The translations under genes and the position numbers were made by a program. Positions 46,288-53,706 of a stretch of DNA of 64,000 bases are shown here, piece by piece (within the stretch, counting starts at the first letter, position 1; each line of letters starts with the position of its first letter). Source of the stretch: Bacteroidota bacterium. GTDB taxonomy: Bacteria; Bacteroidota; Bacteroidia; Chitinophagales; Chitinophagaceae. Below the pieces are notes generated by a model. The model had not been told where the DNA came from. It ran no database searches and saw only the letters and a list, made by a program, of their open reading frames with translations. The stretch spans positions 1 to 64,000 of the forward strand of contig CANKWR010000002.1 in assembly GCA_947487525.1 (NCBI GenBank). Direction: 5' to 3'.

Positions 46288-46917
46288 TTATTTTTTAATG
46301 ATTAATTTTTCGTTCACGCGTCTTACTTTTTTAGCGGTCACTAAATAATCACTCGCTGCGTCTCTGTAACCCAGTGTCATTGCAACTGCTGCGTGTAGGC
46401 CTAATTCTTTTAAACCTAATATTTCATCTACCGCATCAGGCATAAATCCTTCCATTGGCGTTGCATCTACTTCCTCAGCAGCAGCAGCCACTAATCCAAA
46501 TCCTAAAGCAAGGTATGTTTGCTTAGCAGCCCAAGTAGTGGCTTGTTCTGGCGTTAAGTTTTTGATTGAACCATTAATGTAACCAGCAAAATCATTTAAG
46601 CTTTCGACAGGTACACCTCTTTGTGCTGCGATATCTGCCATGTATTCAGCAACTTCTTTTTCAGTTACACTGTTCCATGTAGCAAAAACTACTACTGCGC
46701 TACCGTCCACCACTTGTGATTGATTGTAAAATGCAGGTTGTAATTTTTTTCTAGTTTCTTCATCTTCTACTACAATAATAGAATAAGGGGTTAAGCCAAA
46801 AGCACTTGGTGCTAAACGGGTAGCTTCTAAAATGTTGTTTAATTTCTCCGCTGGTATTTTGCTACCGTTCATTTTTTTAACAGCATAACGCCAATTTAAT
46901 GCATCTAATAAATTCAT
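46288..46917 (-). CDS. Nitroreductase-family NAD(P)H oxidoreductase
   Basis: The 209-residue protein belongs to the FMN-dependent nitroreductase family. It begins MNLLDALNWRYAVKKMNGSK, with the phosphate-binding RYAVK motif, followed by ATRLAPSAFGLTPYSIIVVED and ALGFGLVAAAAEEVDATPMEGF, typical of NfsB/YdgI-like enzymes that reduce nitro compounds or quinones with NAD(P)H. The true substrate is unknown. A promoter with a well-spaced -33 and -7 pair lies upstream, so it is probably a single-gene unit. It is convergent with thrA. Confidence 0.9.
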   Translation of the reverse strand: MNLLDALNWRYAVKKMNGSKIPAEKLNNILEATRLAPSAFGLTPYSIIVVEDEETRKKLQPAFYNQSQVVDGSAVVVFATWNSVTEKEVAEYMADIAAQRGVPVESLNDFAGYINGSIKNLTPEQATTWAAKQTYLALGFGLVAAAAEEVDATPMEGFMPDAVDEILGLKELGLHAAVAMTLGYRDAASDYLVTAKKVRRVNEKLIIKK

Positions 46918-46951
46918 ATTGATTGTTTTATATTAATTAATGTTTGAACAT

Positions 46952-46982
46952 CAAAATTACAACATTCACTGCTTTCCACCAA
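46952..46982 (-). promoter_or_regulatory. Promoter of the nitroreductase gene
   Basis: On the minus strand TTG (46982-46980), 20 bases, then TAATTTTG (46959-46952) fits the Bacteroidota pattern, 35 bases before the ATG at 46917. A short palindrome ATGTTTGAACAT (46940-46951) abuts the -7 box on its downstream side and could be a regulator site. Confidence 0.6.
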
Positions 46983-47142
46983 GTATTGTTGTTGTTGACC
47001 ATTCAAATACTATAACCCTATTTTCTCTAAATTGTTCAAAATCAATTCATTAAATTAAATATAGACTCCTGTCGCAAGGTATAAATACTTGATATTGGAT
47101 GGGTTGGGCCGGTAAATTCATGATTCATCAAAATCAATTGTT

Positions 47143-47817
47143 ATGCAACCAAAAACCATGGTCTCTTTATTCATCCTTATCACAAGCCTGTTCTTTGGCT
47201 GCACAAAAACACAGGCCTTGCCCAACCCAATGCCTGAAGTGCCCCTTTCACAGGATACCCATTTTATTCAACTGGTGAACCTGGAACAAACCTTTAATGA
47301 TTTTATTGTTGCATTAGCAGCGCGGAAAGGTTTGACTATTTTCGAATTCAAAAATAAAATTGAAACCCTCAATGATAATCAGCTACATTCAACAAAGGGA
47401 TTGGATGCGTTCAATAAATTTATGGGTGCTGAAAATATTTTGTATTTGAAGGAGTACGCTAAAAACTACCAAATGCATTGGCAACAAATCAACAAAAAAT
47501 ACAATGATGTTTCCATGCAAAATATCCAAGAAGCTTGTGTGCAATTGTATGCACAAAGTTATAATAGTGTGACTCCCACAGGCAGTTCCTTATTTTCAGT
47601 TGCAAGTAATTCATTGATTGCTGTGAATAAAAATGAAAATTGTGGTTGGAGATTTCCATTGTGTATGGCTGCAGCCACTTCGGGCGCTATACTATGTCAT
47701 GCAGCTTGTATTGGAGGCACTGCCGGTTTAGGAACACCCGCTTGCATTTTATTATGCGGTACCTTACAAGCAGCAGGTGGGGTTGCTTGTATTGATAATT
47801 ATTGTCCATTACCTTAA
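47143..47817 (+). CDS. Lipoprotein with Cys-rich hydrophobic C-terminal domain
   Basis: The 224-residue product has a lipobox (SLFFGC, cysteine 20) and a polar helical middle part (about 40-150). The last 60 residues are quite different: hydrophobic, rich in Gly and Ala, with eight cysteines at 167, 174, 185, 189, 201, 205, 216 and 221, including two C-x3-C pairs (CHAAC, CILLC). The spacing and composition recall halocin-C8-like bacteriocin domains (from memory, not searched). A 55-residue membrane protein follows 9 bases later. A secreted, disulfide-rich or modified peptide released from a precursor is possible; a structural lipoprotein is the plain alternative. Confidence 0.7.
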   Translation: MQPKTMVSLFILITSLFFGCTKTQALPNPMPEVPLSQDTHFIQLVNLEQTFNDFIVALAARKGLTIFEFKNKIETLNDNQLHSTKGLDAFNKFMGAENILYLKEYAKNYQMHWQQINKKYNDVSMQNIQEACVQLYAQSYNSVTPTGSSLFSVASNSLIAVNKNENCGWRFPLCMAAATSGAILCHAACIGGTAGLGTPACILLCGTLQAAGGVACIDNYCPLP

Positions 47818-47826
47818 ATTAATATT

Positions 47827-47994
47827 ATGAATAAAACATTCTCCCTAGCTATTATGGTGTATCTAATGATTTCGGTTATTTTTTTTAAAAAAATCATACA
47901 AACCGATGCTGGCTTGATTGGCTATTTTGTCATTAGTATAGGTATGCTATTGTATTTATTTTTCTCTACTAGAAAAAAGAAAACTTTAGATTAA
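47827..47994 (+). CDS. Small membrane protein, 55 residues
   Basis: An ATG frame starting 9 bases after the Cys-rich lipoprotein gene encodes 55 residues: MNKTFSLAIMVYLMISVIFF, a short polar turn (KKIIQTDAG), a second hydrophobic helix (LIGYFVISIGMLLYLFF) and a basic end STRKKKTLD. Two membrane helices with a positive C-terminus suggest both ends in the cytoplasm. I recognise no family. Tight spacing implies co-expression with the lipoprotein; small two-helix proteins of this kind commonly act as immunity proteins for bacteriocins, which is inference only here. Confidence 0.65.
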   Translation: MNKTFSLAIMVYLMISVIFFKKIIQTDAGLIGYFVISIGMLLYLFFSTRKKKTLD

Positions 47995-48057
47995 TTCCCC
48001 AAATATTTGCAAGTACTCATTGAATGTTTGTTATTTTTAAGGACAAAATTCAACGCC

Positions 48058-49185
48058 ATGCTTTCATTTATGCCTAAGTTATTTACCCTAAGTTGTGTAT
48101 TGCTACTATTGGCGGTACATCCAATGAATACAGGGTTTGCGCAAGCAAATACCTCCATGCAAAAGCAACCTGCCCCCAATGTTATTATCATCACCACCGA
48201 TGGTTTTAGGTGGCAGGAGGTTTTTGGTGGAATGGATACCTCATTAGCCAATCATCCAAAATTCAATCAAGGCGATAGCGCTTATATCTATAATAAGTAT
48301 GGCGCAAAAGAGTTGAGTGCAAGACAAAAACAACTCATGCCTTTTTTCTGGAATCAAATTGCAAAGGAGGGTATGTTGTTTGGCAACAGATATGTTGGCA
48401 ACAAGGTGGATGTTGCGAACCCGCATTGGTTTTCTTATCCTGGTTATAACGAAATATTTACGGGCTATCCCGACTCGGCGATTAATTCCAATGACTACAT
48501 GCCGAATCCGCATAGCAATGTATTGGCTTTTTTAAATGCACAAGCAGCGTATAAAAATAAAGTAGCGGCCTTTGGTGCATGGGATGCTTTTGATAGAATT
48601 TTAAATGAAAAAGTTGCTGGATTCCCCGTGATTAATGGATTTGAATCCATCACCCAATTGTTACAAGATCCTGTAGCTAAAAGTATCAGTGAGGGCTTGA
48701 AGGATTCTTATAAACCATTTAAGGAAGTAGAGTGTTTGGATGTATATACCCATCAGCAGGCATTACATTATTTGAAAACAAAACAACCCAAGGCATTGTA
48801 TATTAGTTATGGTGAAACCGATGAGTGGGCACACCATGCACATTATAGAGATTATTTAGACGCAGCACATCAGGTGGATGCATGGATTGCGCAAATTTGG
48901 AATTGGGTACAATCCACTCCGGGATATAAGGACAACACTTATTTATTGGTGACCACCGATCACGGAAGGGGATTTAAGGAGGCTTGGACCGATCATGGTG
49001 CCGATGTAAATGGCGCTTCCAGTATTTGGTTTGCTTTAATGGGGCCCAATTTACAACCCATCGGTGCCCTAGGCGCACAAACCAGTAAGGTACAATTGTA
49101 CCAAAAGCAATTGGCGGCCACTATGACTAAACTCATGGGCAAACCCTTTGTAGCCAATCATCCTATTGGCAGTCCTATTTATTAG
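48058..49185 (+). CDS. Exported alkaline-phosphatase-superfamily phosphodiesterase-like protein
   Basis: I use the ATG 48058 (48070 is also possible; a TTG at 48007 would add an unlikely polar extension). The 375-residue product has a signal peptide ending GFAQA. The mature start APNVIIITTDGFRWQEVFGG gives the first metal-site Asp and a likely nucleophile Thr. Later motifs YGETDEWAHHAHYRDYL and VTTDHGRGFKEAWTDHG supply the other metal ligands typical of the superfamily (nucleotide pyrophosphatase/sulfatase/phosphatase). It acts in the periplasm or outside. The substrate is not readable from the sequence. Confidence 0.85.
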   Translation: MLSFMPKLFTLSCVLLLLAVHPMNTGFAQANTSMQKQPAPNVIIITTDGFRWQEVFGGMDTSLANHPKFNQGDSAYIYNKYGAKELSARQKQLMPFFWNQIAKEGMLFGNRYVGNKVDVANPHWFSYPGYNEIFTGYPDSAINSNDYMPNPHSNVLAFLNAQAAYKNKVAAFGAWDAFDRILNEKVAGFPVINGFESITQLLQDPVAKSISEGLKDSYKPFKEVECLDVYTHQQALHYLKTKQPKALYISYGETDEWAHHAHYRDYLDAAHQVDAWIAQIWNWVQSTPGYKDNTYLLVTTDHGRGFKEAWTDHGADVNGASSIWFALMGPNLQPIGALGAQTSKVQLYQKQLAATMTKLMGKPFVANHPIGSPIY

Positions 49186-49213
49186 CAGCGGTAGGAAACT
49201 TATAATATTACCG

Positions 49214-49221
49214 TAACTTTG
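49214..49221 (+). promoter_or_regulatory. Possible -7 box before the small exported protein
   Basis: TAACTTTG fits TAnnTTTG and ends 10 bases before the ATG at 49232, implying a very short untranslated leader. No -33 box was seen at the right distance. Confidence 0.35.
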
Positions 49222-49231
49222 TTTTCTACAA

Positions 49232-49573
49232 ATGGTACAAAATAGGTACATACGATTTTTTTTAGCAAGCTTCATGCTTGTGGTGTTTGCTTTTAGCATT
49301 ACGCCGCAAAAAAATATCCATGATTTTGTTGCAAAGCATATTGACCCGACTACTTGTTCGGTGCATGTTAATTTACCTATTGAGCAATTAGAAAATACAA
49401 GCATCCATTGTTCTTTTGATCAGTTGGTGGCTACCTCTCCCTTTGTACATTATAATTTTGAAATAGTACTCACGACGCCTTCTGTTGCCAGCATTAAAAA
49501 TGACACCGGAATTTGGCGTAAAGAAAGTACTTCCTTATCCCATTTTGATTCCCGTGGTCCGCCCATTATATAA
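49232..49573 (+). CDS. Small exported protein of unknown function upstream of a TonB receptor
   Basis: The 113-residue product has a hydrophobic N-terminal signal (about residues 8-24, FFLASFMLVVFAFS), then a polar domain with two cysteines (TTCSVHV, SIHCSFDQL) and an ending SHFDSRGPPII. I recall small Bacteroidota proteins of this style, ending in R-x-PP, placed just before metal- or heme-related TonB-dependent receptors, but cannot name a family. It is 62 bases upstream of such a receptor and so may share its transcript and role. Confidence 0.7.
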   Translation: MVQNRYIRFFLASFMLVVFAFSITPQKNIHDFVAKHIDPTTCSVHVNLPIEQLENTSIHCSFDQLVATSPFVHYNFEIVLTTPSVASIKNDTGIWRKESTSLSHFDSRGPPII

Positions 49574-49635
49574 TTGAATTTTGAATTGTGCCCTGTGCAC
49601 ATGGTTTTATTTTTATCAATTTCAATATATAATTT

Positions 49636-52011
49636 ATGTTTAAACATATCTCTATTTTGCTGTTTGTACTTTTTTGTATCCACAGCGAATCAATTGCACA
49701 AAGCAAAAAACAAAACTTTATTTTAACAGGCAAGGTCACGGACGAAGCCACTGGACAGCCTTTGCAGGGAGCCAGCATTTATTTTCCTGAATTTAAAAAA
49801 GGCGTCATCACCAACGATAAAGGTATTTATGAAATTAATGTACCCGAGGGTGAACATATTGTAGAAGTGAATTATATCGGGTTTTCTATTTATACCAAAA
49901 CAATATTGGTTAAATTAAATCAACAAGAAAATTTTATACTAGGACATAGTGCCGTAGAAACTGCGAATGTTACCGTGACTAGTTTTTTACGTGCCACGAG
50001 TTCACGCAAAACACCCACGCCCATATACATTTTAAAAAAGGAAGACCTATTTAAATCCTCCAGTACCAATTTTATTGACGCCTTGTCAAAAACACCTGGA
50101 GTTTCTCAATTAACTACTGGTCCAGCTATTTCCAAACCCATTATTAGAGGACTAGGTTATAATAGAGTAATGGTAATGAATGATGGAGTAAGACAGGAGG
50201 GACAACAATGGGGAGACGAGCATGGCATTGAAATTGATGAATACAATGTTACCCGCACGGAGGTTTTAAAAGTACCTGCTTCTATTATTTATGGTAGTGA
50301 AGCATTGAGTGGGGTGATTAATGTAGTATCCAATGTTCCTGTAGCCGAAGGTGCCATCAGGGGAAATATATTTAGCAATTATCAAAGCAATAATAATTTA
50401 CAAGGACTTCACTTTGATCTCGCAGGCAACAACAAAGGATTTGTTTGGGGATTGAATGCCACTTCAAAAAAAGCAGGAGACTATCAAAATAAATATGATG
50501 GCAACGTATTTAACTCCAAGTTCAATGAATTAAATGGCGGCGGATATATTGGTATCGAAAAGGATTGGGGGTATTCGCATTTAATTATCAATCAGTTTAA
50601 CCAAAAAATAGGCATGATTGAGGGAGAGCGTGATGCTAATGGATTGTTTATTAAACCCATTGCTGGTGGCGATTTTATTACACCCACCCAACAGGATTTT
50701 AACAGCACCACACCTACTGTTCCATATCAAAATATCAAACACACCAAATATATTTTAGACAATAGTATTCGCTGGGGTACTGGAAAATTAAAAGCGAATA
50801 TTGCCTACCAAAGAAACGAGCGACAAGAGTTCGGTAATATTGAGGACCCGACAGAAAAAAGTTTATACTTTGATTTGGGTACTTTAAATTATTCCTTTCA
50901 ATATTTATTACCTGAAAAAAATAATTGGAAAAATACCATTGGGGTAAATGGTATGCAACAGCAAAACATCAACAGGGGTGTGGAAGTGTTGATTCCTGAA
51001 TATAAATCGGTTGAGCTGGGCTTGTTTTTTTATACCCAAAAAAGAGCCGGTAAGTTAACCATGAGTGGAGGTGCGCGTATTGATAAAAAAGGAATTGAAT
51101 TTACCGATTTAGTCAATAATCAAAAACTGAAAAAGGATTACGGTGCCATGGCGGGTTCCTTTGGTTTAACGTATGAGGCAAGCGAAAATTTAGTGTATAA
51201 ATTTAATATGGCAAGTGGTTATAGAGCCCCTAACCTTCCTGAGCTAGGAAGTTATGGCGCACATGAAGGTACCAACCGTTATGAGTATGGAAACACCAAT
51301 TTAAAATCAGAAAAAAGTTTACAATTGGATTTAGGTGCCGAGTGGAGTAATGAGCATGTTTCCTTTAATGGAAGTATCTTTTACAATCAAATCACCGACT
51401 ATATTTTTTACCAAAAACTAATGGGCAATAATGGCGCTGATTCAATTATTGTAAATGAAGAAGGCGATGCATTGTTTGCATTTGAGTACAAACAACAAAA
51501 TGCAAATTTAATGGGGGCTGAATTTAATTTAGATATTCACCCGCATCCCATTGATGGATTACATATTGAAAATACATTTTCTTATGTAAAAGGAACTTTT
51601 GCAGAAGCCATTGACGGCAGTAAGTATTTACCCAATATTCCACCATTAAGATGGATTTCAGAATTAAGGTATGAGCTTAAAAATAGTAAACGATCATTAC
51701 AAAATTCATATTTTTCCTTGCAGTTGGACAATGTATTTGCCCAAAACAATCCATTTACTGGGAACAATACCGAAACTGCAACAGCGGGGTATCAGTTGTT
51801 CAATGTAGGTTTTGGCACACAGTATGTTCGTAAGGGCAAGCCCTTATTTATTATTGCATTCATGGCACAAAACTTAACCGATGTAGCCTATCAAAATCAT
51901 TTGAGCAGGTTAAAATATACTGCTGAAAATTTAGAGACTGGACGAATGGGTGTATTTAATATGGGCCGCAACTTTAGTTTTAAATTGAATATTCCGTTAC
52001 AGTTTGATTAA
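49636..52011 (+). CDS. TonB-dependent outer membrane receptor (non-SusC type)
   Basis: The protein has 791 residues: signal peptide ending SIAQS, a carboxypeptidase-like beta domain (LTGKVTDEATGQPLQGASIYF, about residues 30-110), a plug (FIDALSKTPGVSQLTTGPAISKPIIRGLGYNRVMVMNDGV) and a barrel with the C-terminal NMGRNFSFKLNIPLQF. The size and lack of an adjacent susD place it with receptors for metal chelates, vitamins or small organics. Regions such as GQQWGDEHGIEIDEYNVTR resemble receptors linked to zinc or copper uptake in other phyla (from memory). The ligand is uncertain. Confidence 0.88.
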   Translation: MFKHISILLFVLFCIHSESIAQSKKQNFILTGKVTDEATGQPLQGASIYFPEFKKGVITNDKGIYEINVPEGEHIVEVNYIGFSIYTKTILVKLNQQENFILGHSAVETANVTVTSFLRATSSRKTPTPIYILKKEDLFKSSSTNFIDALSKTPGVSQLTTGPAISKPIIRGLGYNRVMVMNDGVRQEGQQWGDEHGIEIDEYNVTRTEVLKVPASIIYGSEALSGVINVVSNVPVAEGAIRGNIFSNYQSNNNLQGLHFDLAGNNKGFVWGLNATSKKAGDYQNKYDGNVFNSKFNELNGGGYIGIEKDWGYSHLIINQFNQKIGMIEGERDANGLFIKPIAGGDFITPTQQDFNSTTPTVPYQNIKHTKYILDNSIRWGTGKLKANIAYQRNERQEFGNIEDPTEKSLYFDLGTLNYSFQYLLPEKNNWKNTIGVNGMQQQNINRGVEVLIPEYKSVELGLFFYTQKRAGKLTMSGGARIDKKGIEFTDLVNNQKLKKDYGAMAGSFGLTYEASENLVYKFNMASGYRAPNLPELGSYGAHEGTNRYEYGNTNLKSEKSLQLDLGAEWSNEHVSFNGSIFYNQITDYIFYQKLMGNNGADSIIVNEEGDALFAFEYKQQNANLMGAEFNLDIHPHPIDGLHIENTFSYVKGTFAEAIDGSKYLPNIPPLRWISELRYELKNSKRSLQNSYFSLQLDNVFAQNNPFTGNNTETATAGYQLFNVGFGTQYVRKGKPLFIIAFMAQNLTDVAYQNHLSRLKYTAENLETGRMGVFNMGRNFSFKLNIPLQFD

Positions 52012-52034
52012 ATTTGTTTTTACAAACTATTCCT

Positions 52035-53462
52035 ATGAAAAAAAACCTACTGTCCCTTTTTTTATTGATTGTTACAGCGTTGTTTATACAAACTGCAGCG
52101 CATGCGCAGCAAAATAAAAAGGATAAAAAGGATACCAAGGTTTTAAATAAGGAAGAACAAAAGATTATTGAATACATTGATGCGAATATGCCAAGGGCCA
52201 TTGCGTTGTTGAAGGATGCAGTGAATGTGAATAGCGGCACCTTAAATATCGAAGGAGTAAAAAAAGTGGGCGCCCTTTTTGCGAAGGAATTGGAAGCAGC
52301 TGGATTACAAACCCATTGGGTGGAGATGCCTGATTCTATTCAACGTGCAGGGCATTTGGTCGCAAGGACGCCCGCAGCCATTGCAGCTACGACTAGCACT
52401 GCATCCACAACAACAACTACCACAACAGCGACAGCAACAAAAACAAATCAAAAAGCAATTACCAAAAAACATAAGGGCAAGAAATTATTTTTAATTGGAC
52501 ATTTGGATACGGTGTTTGAACCGGATATGCCGGCGAATCCTTTTACGCTATTAAATGATAGTGTTGCCACAGGGCAGGGTGCGAACGATATGAAGGGGGG
52601 TGATGTGGTGATGATTATTGCGTTGCAAGCATTAAACGCACAGGGATTATTAAAGGATGCGGCAATCACTGCTTATCTCACTGGCGACGAGGAGCAGGCG
52701 GGTTATCCGAGGTCGGTGAGTAGGGGTGATTTTATAGAAACCGCGAAGCAATCGGAAATTGCCCTGGCTTTTGAAGGTGCCAACGGATTAAACTCGGTGG
52801 CGACCGCAAGGAGGGGTGCGAGCGGATGGAAGCTTAACGTGACTGGAAAAACGGGACATAGTAGCGGTGTTTTTACCGATTATGCAGGATACGGTGCCAT
52901 ATATGAGGCGGCAAGAATTGTAAATTCCTTTAGAGAGGAGCTCAGTCAGGAAAAATACCTCACTTTTAACCCAGGGGTATTCATAGGCGGGTCCGATATG
53001 CAGTATGAGGAGGCCAAGGCAACCGGTACGGCCATAGGTAAAACCAATATTATTTCCCCCAATGCAGTGGTTACGGGCGACCTGCGCTTTTTAACCGAGC
53101 AGCAGAAGCAAAATGCCCGAAACAAAATGCAAAGCATTGTAAATCAAAGCCTTAAAGGAACAAAAGCAACCATCCAGTTTATGGATGGCATCCCAAGTAT
53201 GGCCCCAACCCCAGGCAATGACAGTATCAGAGCTGTAATAAGTACGGTCACCCAAAAAATGGGGATGGGGGCAACGGTAGCAGGGGATCCGGGTTCCCGC
53301 GGCGCCGGTGATATTTCCTATGTAGCGCAATTTATGGACTGTATTGATGGGCTTGGCGCTTCTGGAAAAGGAGCACATGCCCCTGGTGAAACAATAAACC
53401 TACAGGAATTGCCGTTTTTAATAAAAAGAGCGGCCTTAACCATGTACCAATTAACTAGGTAA
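52035..53462 (+). CDS. Exported M20-family metallopeptidase (glutamate carboxypeptidase-like)
   Basis: Starting at ATG 52035 (MKKNLLSLFLLIVTALFIQTAAHAQ, a clean signal peptide; a TTG at 52014 lies upstream), the product has 475 residues. The M20 zinc motifs are visible: LFLIGHLDTVFEPD with the first His and Asp, GQGANDMKGGDVVMI, the catalytic pair LTGDEEQAG, and EGANGL. The C-terminal GDISYVAQFMDCIDGLGASGKGAHAPGE completes the site. Between the N-terminal lobe and the first motif there is an Ala/Thr-rich linker of about 30 residues (nine Thr in one run interrupted by Ala and Ser), absent from most relatives. It starts 23 bases after the TonB receptor. Confidence 0.9.
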   Translation: MKKNLLSLFLLIVTALFIQTAAHAQQNKKDKKDTKVLNKEEQKIIEYIDANMPRAIALLKDAVNVNSGTLNIEGVKKVGALFAKELEAAGLQTHWVEMPDSIQRAGHLVARTPAAIAATTSTASTTTTTTTATATKTNQKAITKKHKGKKLFLIGHLDTVFEPDMPANPFTLLNDSVATGQGANDMKGGDVVMIIALQALNAQGLLKDAAITAYLTGDEEQAGYPRSVSRGDFIETAKQSEIALAFEGANGLNSVATARRGASGWKLNVTGKTGHSSGVFTDYAGYGAIYEAARIVNSFREELSQEKYLTFNPGVFIGGSDMQYEEAKATGTAIGKTNIISPNAVVTGDLRFLTEQQKQNARNKMQSIVNQSLKGTKATIQFMDGIPSMAPTPGNDSIRAVISTVTQKMGMGATVAGDPGSRGAGDISYVAQFMDCIDGLGASGKGAHAPGETINLQELPFLIKRAALTMYQLTR

Positions 53463-53571
53463 AGTTGCTTTAAGACGACTACCTTCTAAGGACTCCCCCC
53501 AAAAATAGAAATTTAGCAGTTTTTTAATGCTACTTATTACCGAATATTCTATAAATATTAAGTAATTGGCA

Positions 53572-53579
53572 TATCTTTG
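53572..53579 (+). promoter_or_regulatory. Probable -7 box for the polysaccharide locus
   Basis: TATCTTTG matches TAnnTTTG in the 244-base gap after the M20 peptidase. It implies a leader of about 120 bases before the ATG at 53707. No convincing -33 box is present. Confidence 0.45.
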
Positions 53580-53706
53580 TCAAATCATAGAAATAACTCT
53601 GTAAAGCGTTATTTTTTAATCAGTTACAGCCATTTTTGTGACTTAGAAAGGCGTAGCCATGTGCTTTAAAAACGCCCCATTTTTAGACCAACCATTTATT
53701 CAAAAT

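Noticed and set aside
53580-53706. The roughly 120-base leader before the polysaccharide export gene as a riboswitch.
   Set aside because: I could not match it to the conserved core of any riboswitch class I know, and found no stable stem set; only the -7 box is reported.
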